Positions 8,572 to 16,566 of a stretch of 64,000 bases of DNA are shown piece by piece. Source of the DNA: Pseudomonas antarctica (lineage in GTDB: Bacteria; Pseudomonadota; Gammaproteobacteria; Pseudomonadales; Pseudomonadaceae); assembly GCF_900624995.1 (NCBI RefSeq), contig NZ_UYXQ01000003.1, positions 124,001-188,000 of the forward strand. The letters run 5' to 3'. Within the stretch, counting starts at the first letter, position 1. Every line of letters begins with the position of its first letter. Under the pieces are notes generated by a model. The model saw only the letters and a list, made by a program, of their open reading frames with translations, ran no database searches and had not been told where the DNA came from. The translations under genes were made by a program, and so were the position numbers.

Positions 8572-9207
8572 CTACGGCACCATTCCAGCGGCACGCGCAT
8601 AGGCAAACAAGTCCACATCCGTCGAAATACAGAGCCGTTGCATGGCCGTGCTTTTTTGTTTGCTGATGGTGGAAATGCTGCGGTTGACCCGTGCCGCAAT
8701 CTGGCTGACGGTCAGGCCACTGGCGAGCATGCGCACCACCTCACGCTCCTTGCCGGACAACTGCGGCTGTTGCGACTGGTCGCCCCCGCCAGCTTCCACC
8801 AGTTGCTCGCGCAGGGATTCACTGGCGAAGCTCTGGCCGGCACACACGGCCTTGATCGCCTGGGGCAACTCCTTGGCCGAGGCATTTTTGGCCACGATGG
8901 CTCGAGCGCCATGGGCAAAAGAAGCACGCAAGGTGGCGATATTGGCAAACATCGTGACCAGAATCACCGGCAACCCCGGGTACTGGCGACTTAACAGGCT
9001 CAGCAAACCGTAGCCGTCGGCCTGCTGCCCGCCAGGCATGGCGAAGTCAGTGATGAGCAAGTCGCAGGGGACCTTAGCCAATAGACTAAGCAGTTCATCG
9101 GGGCCACTGGCCTCACCGACCACTTTGCATCTACCGCCCGCCTCAATCACCACTCTCTGCCCGATACGCACGATGGGATGATCGTCAGCAATAATTACTC
9201 GAAGCAT
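8572..9207 (-). CDS. LuxR/FixJ-type response regulator (RcsB/FimZ-like)
   Basis: This 211-residue response regulator has a receiver domain with the acidic pair Asp8/Asp9, phospho-acceptor Asp54 (LLITDFAMPGG), Thr85 and Lys107. A LuxR-type helix-turn-helix follows (LSGKEREVVRMLASGLTVSQIAARVNRS, with ISTISKQKSTAM as recognition region). The domain order and motifs match RcsB, FimZ and EvgA-type regulators of surface structures. It lies downstream of the receiver-Hpt gene and beside the DUF1120 pilus genes, so it is the likely transcriptional regulator of that locus. No cognate kinase is seen. Confidence 0.9.
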   Translation of the reverse strand: MLRVIIADDHPIVRIGQRVVIEAGGRCKVVGEASGPDELLSLLAKVPCDLLITDFAMPGGQQADGYGLLSLLSRQYPGLPVILVTMFANIATLRASFAHGARAIVAKNASAKELPQAIKAVCAGQSFASESLREQLVEAGGGDQSQQPQLSGKEREVVRMLASGLTVSQIAARVNRSISTISKQKSTAMQRLCISTDVDLFAYARAAGMVP

Positions 9208-9403
9208 AGCTACCCACGGATGATGGCAAATTGAATCCGCGCAAAATACCCCCGCCGTCGCTCCTCAACAACCGCCAAACAGAAGCACTTTTTAGCCGCG
9301 CCCAATGCCAGATAGCAGACGCCATAAAACCTACAAAATAAAAGGAAAGTACTCACATCTAAAAACTACAATACAAAAGAATAAATTCCTACAAATCGAA
9401 GCG

Positions 9404-10207
9404 TCATATCGTACTCACGTACGCGAAGTAAAGTTTGAGGTCATGCTCAAACGTCTTCAAGCGGCACAGGCTCGACCCCATACCATCGGCGCGGACCCGT
9501 TCAATCAGCAAACCGCCCTGCATCTCCAGTTCATCGCAACCTAAAAACGCCAGGCTTCCCAACAAACGGTGCAGCCGCTCCTGCACGACTTGTGCGTTCG
9601 ATGTAAGGCGCGCATATGCCAGCGCCGCACAGTCCTTGCGGGCTTCGCGCAACAGGCTGTCGAGCATCTGGTTCACCACATGTTCGCTGCCGAACGTCTG
9701 GATCAGGTCCGCTCGGGTCGGCCAGGCCCCTGAGCCCCCGGGAGCAGGTGGCGAGACGCCGCATGGCGGACCCGGCAGCCAACGCCCCAACACATCGCAC
9801 AACTGCGCAAACGTCAGCGGTTTGACCAGCCACGCATCCATTCCGGCATCACGGCAGCGCTGGGGATCATCAGCCCGCAGGTTGGCGGTAAGCGCGATGA
9901 TCGGAACCCGTCGATAGCCGTTTTGCTGCTCATGAAGGCGTATGGCACGGGCCAGGGCATAGCCGTCCATCAGCGGCATTTGACAGTCGCTGATCACCAA
10001 GTCGAAGCGTCTGCGGGTGATCGCCGCCAAGCCTTCACAACCATCACCGACCACTTCGTGGCCGAGTCCGAGTTTTTCCAGAAGCCAGCCCAACAGCGCT
10101 CGATAGGCCGAATGATCTTCAGCCACCAATACGGCCATTTGGCGCCAGTGATCGGGGGGGGAAAAATGGAAAGGGACCTGCTGTGAAGAGGTATCGCTCG
10201 AAAGCAC
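9404..10207 (-). CDS. orphan receiver-Hpt phosphorelay protein
   Basis: This 267-residue protein has a receiver domain (VLVAEDHSAYR; phospho-acceptor in LVISDCQMPLMDG; Lys in WLVKPL) followed by a histidine phosphotransfer domain, with the His in LHRLLGSLAFLG. It looks like the C-terminal receiver-Hpt end of a BvgS/EvgS/RocS-type hybrid kinase without sensor and kinase domains. The GTG start at 10207 has a GAGGTG ribosome-binding site. ATG 10138 is an alternative giving 244 residues. An eight-C tract (coding strand, 10154-10161) lies between the two starts. It probably relays phosphate to the adjacent LuxR-type regulator from a kinase encoded elsewhere. Confidence 0.85.
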   Translation of the reverse strand: MLSSDTSSQQVPFHFSPPDHWRQMAVLVAEDHSAYRALLGWLLEKLGLGHEVVGDGCEGLAAITRRRFDLVISDCQMPLMDGYALARAIRLHEQQNGYRRVPIIALTANLRADDPQRCRDAGMDAWLVKPLTFAQLCDVLGRWLPGPPCGVSPPAPGGSGAWPTRADLIQTFGSEHVVNQMLDSLLREARKDCAALAYARLTSNAQVVQERLHRLLGSLAFLGCDELEMQGGLLIERVRADGMGSSLCRLKTFEHDLKLYFAYVSTI

Positions 10208-10634
10208 TCTCGCTCACCTCGTTGAAGTTGTCGGTAATGCAGCGCTGGCAGTCCCGGAAAAGGGCTGAGCAGCGCTGACGCGACAGTCAAAGGCGAGGCA
10301 CTTTGCAGCGTCTTATGACATTCATATGACTGTCATCGCGACAAAAAAATAGCGCTTGAAGGCCGTGCTGGCGATACAACAAGTACGAAACTGATTATTT
10401 ACCTACATTCGCAGTCAATTATTCCGACACAAGTAAGTCCCTTTTCCCTCACTCGCAGCATTGTCGTAATTGTTGCATGTCGCCAACGCGAACCTGTCGC
10501 TAGATTACTGCCCACTCTTGCCAGGGGCGGTCTATGCCCTCCCTGAACAGCCCTCGAAAACATGAGTCGACGTCTGACTGCGCGCGCCGATACGGCATTA
10601 CGCGATAAGCCGGCCCGTACTGGAACCTACTGAA
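10208..10634. promoter_or_regulatory. 427-base divergent intergenic region of the DUF1120 pilus locus
   Basis: No gene is seen here. The region separates the receiver-Hpt gene (minus) from the first DUF1120 gene of the main operon (plus), so both promoters should be inside it. It is less GC-rich between about 10320 and 10450. The clearest internal feature is the palindrome at 10315-10336. Confidence 0.6.
10315..10336. promoter_or_regulatory. 22-base near-perfect palindrome, candidate operator
   Basis: The sequence has arms ATGACAxTCAT and ATGAxTGTCAT meeting at a central CATATG, so 20 of 22 positions are symmetric. It lies about 100 bases from the receiver-Hpt start and 300 from the first DUF1120 start. 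It is a plausible site for the RcsB/FimZ-like regulator or another dimeric factor. Confidence 0.45.
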
Positions 10635-11261
10635 ATGAATAACCTCTTCGCCCTGTTAAGCACCGCTCTGTTGCTCACCAGCGCCTCAACGGTTTTTGCT
10701 GCCAGTAGCGCAGACCTGACCGTCAAGGGCCTGATAACACCCAGCGCCTGCACGCCCGGTCTTTCGAGCAACGTAATCGACTACGGAAAAGTCTCGGCCA
10801 AGGATCTGAAGCAGGACAGCTACACGTTCCTCGGCGAGAGTCTCCTGCAAATGACGCTCACCTGTGATGCCCCGACCCTGTTGGCCCTGCAAGGCGTCGA
10901 TAACCGCGGCAACGCTTATGACTCATACAACGCCTATGGCCTGGGCCTGGTCAGCGGTAAAAAACTGGGCGGGTATACCCTGGCGTTCCGCAATGCAACG
11001 AACAACGGCGCGGCGATTTCCCTGCTTGAGTCGGGCGATAACGGGCGCACCTGGACGGAAAACTACCTGGGTGACGTCTTGCCAATCTCCTTCCTCGCGT
11101 CTTTTGGCGATCGATCAACAGGCAACTGGGCCCCCACGCCAGTCCAGAACGTAACGTCAGAGCTCAATGTGCAAACCCTCATCTCCCCCACAGCGGGGAT
11201 GGACCTGACCAACGAGATACCGATCCTCGGCTCCGCCACCCTGCAAGTGCGCTACCTGTAA
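10635..11261 (+). CDS. DUF1120 pilus-subunit-like protein 1
   Basis: This 208-residue protein has a signal peptide (MNNLFALLSTALLLTSASTVFA) followed by ASSADLTVKGLITPSACTPG, VIDYGKVSAKDL, a second Cys in LTCDAPT, DNRGNAY, and a C-terminal strand LGSATLQVRYL. One disulfide and a chaperone-type C-terminal strand are expected. DUF1120 is the domain of E. coli YhcF, encoded beside a chaperone-usher pair (yhcADEF), and the same layout is found here. It is the first gene of the main operon. It is closest in pattern to the third subunit (11964), with which it shares VSAKDL. Confidence 0.88.
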   Translation: MNNLFALLSTALLLTSASTVFAASSADLTVKGLITPSACTPGLSSNVIDYGKVSAKDLKQDSYTFLGESLLQMTLTCDAPTLLALQGVDNRGNAYDSYNAYGLGLVSGKKLGGYTLAFRNATNNGAAISLLESGDNGRTWTENYLGDVLPISFLASFGDRSTGNWAPTPVQNVTSELNVQTLISPTAGMDLTNEIPILGSATLQVRYL

Positions 11262-11301
11262 CCCTGCGGCTTTACTGCATCGCTCACAAGGACCTGTGCC
11301 C

Positions 11302-11925
11302 ATGGAGAAATTCCACCCCGCCGCTCTTGCCTTTCTGCTGGCTGCCTGCGCCCCCGGCGCACTCGCGGCCAGTCATGCCGACTTGAGTGTCACTGGGATC
11401 ATTACCCCCAATGCCTGTACCCCACACCTGACCAATGACGGCGTGATCGACCATGGAAAGATGGCCGTCAAGGACCTGCAACAGACGAAACCCACGTTGC
11501 TGGACCCCGCTGAAATGCAATTTGAAGTGCATTGCGACGGCGAGACACTTTTCACCCTGACTACCTCGGACAATCGCGCCGGCACCTCGGCTATCAACCC
11601 GGCGCATCACGGCCTGGGGACCACTCCTGAAGACGAGAAACTGGGGAGTGTCGCCTTCACGTTATTCGATCCGATTGCGGATGAAACCGCAGTCAACGTG
11701 ATCGTCTCGCGCAACGGCGGCGCCAGCTGGAGCTTATCGCCCTACTTGGGGCATGAGGCACTGACGTCGTTCGCGGTGACGGGGGGGCCGAACACCCCCG
11801 TCGCCATCAAAGACCTCCGGGCGAGGCTGCGCGCATTCACCATTATCGTGCCGGCCCGCGACCTGACCCTGCTTGATGAAGTGCCTATCGACGGTCAGGC
11901 CACGCTGCAACTCAAGTACTGGTAA
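11302..11925 (+). CDS. DUF1120 pilus-subunit-like protein 2
   Basis: This is a 207-residue exported protein. I chose ATG 11302 because AAGGA at 11288-11292 is nine bases away. A GTG at 11296 would be too close to it. A short signal peptide ends GALA-ASH, followed by DLSVTGIITPNACTPHL, VIDHGKMAVKDL, Cys in VHCDGE, DNRAGTS and C-terminal GQATLQLKYW. The final Trp instead of Leu is unusual among the copies here. It is the second gene of the operon, 40 bases after the first. Confidence 0.87.
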   Translation: MEKFHPAALAFLLAACAPGALAASHADLSVTGIITPNACTPHLTNDGVIDHGKMAVKDLQQTKPTLLDPAEMQFEVHCDGETLFTLTTSDNRAGTSAINPAHHGLGTTPEDEKLGSVAFTLFDPIADETAVNVIVSRNGGASWSLSPYLGHEALTSFAVTGGPNTPVAIKDLRARLRAFTIIVPARDLTLLDEVPIDGQATLQLKYW

Positions 11926-11963
11926 TTGCGCTTTTTCTTCCGTTCTTCATTAGGAGTAACACC

Positions 11964-12587
11964 ATGAGTAAGTCCCTCAACACCCTGATCGGCAGCCTGA
12001 TGTTTGTGGCTGCCAGCACTGCCTTTGCCGCCTCCAGCATCGACCTGACAGTCAAGGGCCTGATTGTCCCGAGCGCCTGCGTCCCGGGGCTGACCAACGG
12101 CGGGGTCGTGGATTACGGCAAGGTTTCGGCCAAGGATTTGAATGCCGACAAGTCGACCTCTCTGCCTATCCAAATCCTGCAATTTACCCTCGATTGTGAC
12201 GCCCAGACCCTGGTGGCCATGGAGGCCAAGGACAACCGCGAAGGCTCTGACTCCAACAACGACTTCCTGGAATTTGGCCTGGGCATGATCAATGGCACGG
12301 AAAAACTCGGCGGTATGGAACTCAAACTGTTTAACCCGCTTTCCAATGGTGCATCGATCAGCACCATCGGTTCCTACGACAATGGCGCCAACTGGAGCTC
12401 CGAGCGCCAACTGATGCGCGACAACATCCTCGCGCCAGCCGCAACCGGTGTGAATGCGCCCATTGCGGTCCAGCAATGGACTGCGGACCTTCACGTCATG
12501 CCCTTTATCGCCAAAACCAGCGGGCTGACCCTCACCAACGAGGTCGTCATCGACGGCTCGGTGACCCTTATCGTGCGCTACCTGTAA
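11964..12587 (+). CDS. DUF1120 pilus-subunit-like protein 3 (possible major subunit)
   Basis: This 207-residue exported protein starts MSKSLNTLIGSLMFVAASTAFA and has a strong AGGAG ribosome-binding site. The DUF1120 signature is complete: DLTVKGLIVPSACVPGL, VVDYGKVSAKDL, LDCDAQT, DNREGSD and DGSVTLIVRYL. A perfect 10-base-pair hairpin directly follows the gene and could protect or attenuate the transcript, making this copy and those before it more abundant than downstream genes. A major-subunit role is therefore a reasonable but unproven guess. Confidence 0.87.
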   Translation: MSKSLNTLIGSLMFVAASTAFAASSIDLTVKGLIVPSACVPGLTNGGVVDYGKVSAKDLNADKSTSLPIQILQFTLDCDAQTLVAMEAKDNREGSDSNNDFLEFGLGMINGTEKLGGMELKLFNPLSNGASISTIGSYDNGANWSSERQLMRDNILAPAATGVNAPIAVQQWTADLHVMPFIAKTSGLTLTNEVVIDGSVTLIVRYL

Positions 12588-12604
12588 TTCCATGCGCATC
12601 GAAC

Positions 12605-12630
12605 AAGGGCAGGCCTTCACGCCTGCCCTT
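12605..12630 (+). promoter_or_regulatory. hairpin between subunits 3 and 4 (attenuator or mRNA-stabilising)
   Basis: AAGGGCAGGC and its exact complement GCCTGCCCTT are separated by CTTCAC. No T tract follows, so it is not a standard intrinsic terminator. Its position in the longest gap among the four leading DUF1120 genes suggests it sets differential expression inside the operon. Confidence 0.6.
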
Positions 12631-12675
12631 GCCCTGTACACAAACCATGAACAAGGCAACCGGTGAACCTTCCTC

Positions 12676-13305
12676 ATGAAGCCCATCTCTTCAGGCCTTC
12701 TTGCCCTGCTTTACGTGCTCGGCGCCAGCTCGCTGGTATTGGCGGCGTCCAGCACCGAGTTGAGCGTTACCGGCTTGATAACGCCCAGTGCCTGCACCAC
12801 GACGCTATCGGCCAACGGCATCGTCGACCACGGCAAGGTGCCGGCGCACACGCTCAACCAGTACGAGCTCAAAGACCTGCCCACTCAAGAGCTGGGCCTG
12901 GAGGTGAGCTGCAACCAGCCGGTGCTGTTTGTACTGGTGGGCATGGACAATCGCGCCGACTCCTCCTTGGGGCCAGGTTTTTATTACGGCCTGGGCACCA
13001 ATACCCACGCGCCCCTCGAGCGGCTGGGCATTGTGTCCCTGACCATTGGCGAGGTTACGGCCGACAACCAGCCCCTACGGGTGCTGGCCTCCAGCAACCA
13101 GGGTGAGACGTGGTTCCCCGAACCCACGGCCTACCCGAACAACTACATGGGCTTCGCCAGCCCGGGCACGCTGGTGCCGGAACCCTATCGCGTGGTGAAC
13201 GCCACTCTGCAAATCAACACGTCCATCAATGCCGCCACCTATTTGACCCTCAAGCAGGAAGTGCCGCTGGACGGTTCAATCATGCTTGATCTGAGGTATT
13301 TGTAG
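12676..13305 (+). CDS. DUF1120 pilus-subunit-like protein 4
   Basis: This 209-residue exported protein has a signal peptide (MKPISSGLLALLYVLGASSLVLA), then SSTELSVTGLITPSACTTTL, IVDHGKVPAHTL, Cys in VSCNQPV, DNRADSS and C-terminal DGSIMLDLRYL. It keeps both conserved cysteines. It ends two bases before the chaperone start at 13308, so the two are probably translationally linked. Confidence 0.87.
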   Translation: MKPISSGLLALLYVLGASSLVLAASSTELSVTGLITPSACTTTLSANGIVDHGKVPAHTLNQYELKDLPTQELGLEVSCNQPVLFVLVGMDNRADSSLGPGFYYGLGTNTHAPLERLGIVSLTIGEVTADNQPLRVLASSNQGETWFPEPTAYPNNYMGFASPGTLVPEPYRVVNATLQINTSINAATYLTLKQEVPLDGSIMLDLRYL

Positions 13306-13307
13306 CC

Positions 13308-14045
13308 ATGACTGCCCTACCCTTTTTGACCCGGATATTCATCTGCGTTCGCCTCACAGGTCTCTACCTCGGCGCGCTGGCGCTGGCGATCGGCAGCCCT
13401 GCCGTGGTGTTGGCCGACGGCATGGTGCCCGACACCTCGGTGGTGATCGTCAACGAGGCCGATGGCGAGGCCTCAGTCACCGTGACCAACACCGACGGTA
13501 AGCTGGCCCTGCTGCACGTCACCCTTGAAGACATTCCCGAAGACACGGCGACGCTGCTGTTTGTGACCCCGCCCTTGGCCAGAGTCGAACCCGACAAGAG
13601 CCAGTTGATCCGCTTCATCTTGCAATCGCCAGAGCCGTTGACTACCCAACGTTTGAAACGGGTGACCTTCGAAGGCCTGCCCCAAGGCCGTTCGGCGGCC
13701 CAGGCTGGGCATGCACAGGTGGGCGTGACGGTGCGCCAGAACCTGCCGGTGATCCTGCACCCCAAGGGCCTGGCCCCCAATCGCACGCCCTGGACCGGGC
13801 TGGAGTGGCGCTTGAGCCAGGCGCAATTGAGCGTGCACAACCCGCCCCCTTACGTGGTGCGCCTGGCCCAGGAACTGCGGCTGCTGCCCGGCAGCGGTTC
13901 GGCCCTGTTGCCGCGCACTTATGTGCTGCCGGGTGAAACCCTGAGCGTGACCGCCACAGGCACCGGCGCCAACCGCGTGCAGCTGCAACCGGCCACAGTG
14001 TATGGCTTTGCCGTGGCACCTTACGAAGCACCCATCACCTTATAA
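13308..14045 (+). CDS. periplasmic pilus-assembly chaperone (PapD/FimC-like)
   Basis: This 245-residue PapD-like chaperone caps and folds pilus subunits in the periplasm. After a signal peptide (ending VVLA-DG) come two immunoglobulin-like domains. The first contains SVVIVNEADGEASVTVTN, FVTPPLARVEPDKSQLIRF and the conserved strand VTVRQNLPVILHP. The second is shorter. The VEPDKSQLIR segment corresponds to the subunit-binding edge of known chaperones. It lies directly between subunit 4 and the usher, the classic chaperone-usher order. Confidence 0.9.
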   Translation: MTALPFLTRIFICVRLTGLYLGALALAIGSPAVVLADGMVPDTSVVIVNEADGEASVTVTNTDGKLALLHVTLEDIPEDTATLLFVTPPLARVEPDKSQLIRFILQSPEPLTTQRLKRVTFEGLPQGRSAAQAGHAQVGVTVRQNLPVILHPKGLAPNRTPWTGLEWRLSQAQLSVHNPPPYVVRLAQELRLLPGSGSALLPRTYVLPGETLSVTATGTGANRVQLQPATVYGFAVAPYEAPITL

Positions 14046-14101
14046 AAAAGAGTGGCCCGCCAAAGCCACCCAATATTTGAGTACGACCTTGTGAGCACAG
14101 C

Positions 14102-16555
14102 ATGACTGACAGCGACGGCAGAGCCGTGCCTGGCGTTTCACCGCGCCACGCACGCAGAATACTGACGAGTCTGGCATTGACCCTGGGCGGCGCACTGCCG
14201 TTCGGCGCGCCACTGGCGAGCGACCTGCTCGCCGGCTCTTTCGACCCCCAGACCCTTTCCCGGCGTGGTATCGACCCGGAACTGGCCAACCAACTGCTGC
14301 AAGCCCCGCGTTTTGCACCGGGCCGGCATGCGCTCAACCTGAGTATCAACGGCCAGCGCCGTGGCCGCGTGGACGTGGCGTTCGACCGCCAGGGCGGCCT
14401 CTGTTTCAGCCGTGCCCTGCTGGATGCGGGCAACCTGATTTTGCCCGATGACGACAAAACGACCACCTGCCATCGCTTTATCGAACGCTACCCGCAAACC
14501 GTGATCGAGCAAGACCCGGCCGGTCTGAGCCTGGCGCTGGTGGTGCCGACCGACGCCCTGCGCCCGGCCCAGCAGGATATCTCCGGCTACCAGACCGGCG
14601 GCAAAGCCCTGCTGCTCAACTACGACCTGACCGGCCTGTACAACGAATTTGGCGATAACAGCAGCCGCTTCGGCTCGGCCAACACCGAAGTCGGCTTCAA
14701 CGCTGGCGACTGGATCGTGCGCAGCCGGCAGGTCAAGACCTGGCAGGACAGTAGTTCGCGCACCACTCACCTGGACGCCTACGCCCAGCGCACTTTTGCC
14801 GAGCAGCAGGCGGTGTTGCAGGCCGGGCAAATCAGCCTCTACAACCCAGTGCTGGCTGGCACGCAGATCACCGGCGCCCAGGTGCTGACCGAAACCGCGT
14901 TGCAAGACCAGAACCAGGGCGCGACCATCACCGGCATCGCCAACAGCCCGGCCCAGGTGGAAATTCGTCAGAACGGCGCGTTGATCCACTCCACCGTAGT
15001 GCCCGCCGGGCCGTTTGCCCTGGCCGATGTGCGCCGCTTGAACAGCCGCTCCGACGTGGAGGTCACGGTCAAGGAAACCACCGGCGAAGAACGCCGCTTT
15101 ACCGTGCCCGCCGCCATGCTCGGCCTGGGCCTGCCCGCGCCGGGCTATTCGGTGGCGGCTGGGCGCATGCGCCAAATCGGCACCAGCGACGCCCAGGAGC
15201 CTTGGGTGATCAGTGCGGGCTGGAGCGGCCCAGTGCACCCGCAACTCAGCGTCAGCGCTGGCGGGCTGGTGGCGGATGCCTATCGCTCGGCGGGTGCCAG
15301 CCTGGGCTGGTTAACTTGGCAGGACAGCCAACTGCAGTTCACCGCACAGGCAGCCCAGGCCACCCCCAAGCGTGAGGGGACGGAGCGCGGCGTGCAAACC
15401 GACCTGTCCTGGTCCCAGCGCCTAAGTGACAGCTGGGCCGTAAGCACCGCAGGCTCGTGGCGCTCCCAGGGTTACCGCGACCTTGAGGATTCAACCTACG
15501 TCGGCAATAGCCAAGAGCAACAGCGCACGCGTTACCGCGACCAGCAAAGTTTTACCGCGTCCTGGGCGCACCCGGCGTTGGGTGCGTTCAGCGCCGGGGT
15601 CGCGCGCACCGCCTCGTATGACGGTGAAAGCAGCAGCCGCGCGCTGGCATCGTGGGGCACCAGTTTTGGCCAGGTGTCGGTGTCGGCCAGTGCCGAATGG
15701 CAAGTGGGCGGCCGCCAGCAGAACGACGACAGTATTTACCTGAACATCAGTGTGCCGCTGGGTGAAAGCCGGCGTGGGCGCGCCTGGGTACACAATACCG
15801 GGGGTGAGCACCGCCTCGGTGCGGGCGTGAGCGAACAACTCAACGATCAACTGAGCTACCGGGTAGGCGTGGAACGCGACAGCCGTGACCGTGAAGTGGA
15901 GTCGTCGGTCGGCGTATCGGCGTTGCCGTGGTACAGCCAGCTGGACTTCAACTACACCCGCAGTGACGAGGAGCGTGCCAGCTATCAAGGCGGCGCCCGC
16001 GGTGGCGTGGTGTTACATGAGGACGGCCTGACCTTCTCGCCATACCCGGTGCGCGACACGTTTGCCGTGATGTCAGTGGGCGACATGGCCGGGATCAAAG
16101 TCAGCACCCCAAGCGGCCCGGTATGGACCGACTGGCAAGGTCAGGCGGTGGTGCCGCAACTCAGCGCCTATGGCCCAAGCCCGGTGGAAGTGCAAACGCG
16201 CTCACTGCCGCGCAATGCTGATATCCACAACGGCCTGGCCGTGATCGCCGCCGGACGCGGTGCAGTCGACAAGGTGCACTTCGGCGTCGCCCTCACCCGT
16301 CGCGCCCTGTTGAACGTGACCACCGACAGCGGCCAGCCGTTGCCACGGGGCGCCACCGTGAGCAGCGCCGACGGCGAGTTCATCACCCTGGTGCAGGAAG
16401 GCAGCCAAGTGTTCCTGCCTGACGTGATTGCCCCACGCGCTCTGTGGGTCAAGGCACCGGGGCAGCCACGTTGCCGACTGGACTTTGAACTGCCCAAACA
16501 CGCCGATCCCGACGTGTATTTTGAAACCGCACCGGCCCGGTGCCGCCAGCCATGA
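14102..16555 (+). CDS. outer-membrane fimbrial usher (FimD/PapC/YhcD-like)
   Basis: This 817-residue usher assembles and secretes chaperone-bound subunits. It has an N-terminal export segment (ILTSLALTLGGALPFGAPLA), a periplasmic targeting domain (HALNLSINGQRRGRVDVAF), a large beta-barrel region with a plug-like segment (NSPAQVEIRQNGALIHSTVV), and C-terminal domains containing RNADIHNGLAVIAAGRGAV and two cysteines near the end (CRLDFELPK, PARC). The length is normal for the family. The start has no strong ribosome-binding site. It is preceded by a 56-base gap from the chaperone gene. Confidence 0.9.
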   Translation: MTDSDGRAVPGVSPRHARRILTSLALTLGGALPFGAPLASDLLAGSFDPQTLSRRGIDPELANQLLQAPRFAPGRHALNLSINGQRRGRVDVAFDRQGGLCFSRALLDAGNLILPDDDKTTTCHRFIERYPQTVIEQDPAGLSLALVVPTDALRPAQQDISGYQTGGKALLLNYDLTGLYNEFGDNSSRFGSANTEVGFNAGDWIVRSRQVKTWQDSSSRTTHLDAYAQRTFAEQQAVLQAGQISLYNPVLAGTQITGAQVLTETALQDQNQGATITGIANSPAQVEIRQNGALIHSTVVPAGPFALADVRRLNSRSDVEVTVKETTGEERRFTVPAAMLGLGLPAPGYSVAAGRMRQIGTSDAQEPWVISAGWSGPVHPQLSVSAGGLVADAYRSAGASLGWLTWQDSQLQFTAQAAQATPKREGTERGVQTDLSWSQRLSDSWAVSTAGSWRSQGYRDLEDSTYVGNSQEQQRTRYRDQQSFTASWAHPALGAFSAGVARTASYDGESSSRALASWGTSFGQVSVSASAEWQVGGRQQNDDSIYLNISVPLGESRRGRAWVHNTGGEHRLGAGVSEQLNDQLSYRVGVERDSRDREVESSVGVSALPWYSQLDFNYTRSDEERASYQGGARGGVVLHEDGLTFSPYPVRDTFAVMSVGDMAGIKVSTPSGPVWTDWQGQAVVPQLSAYGPSPVEVQTRSLPRNADIHNGLAVIAAGRGAVDKVHFGVALTRRALLNVTTDSGQPLPRGATVSSADGEFITLVQEGSQVFLPDVIAPRALWVKAPGQPRCRLDFELPKHADPDVYFETAPARCRQP

Positions 16556-16566
16556 GGATGTCCACC

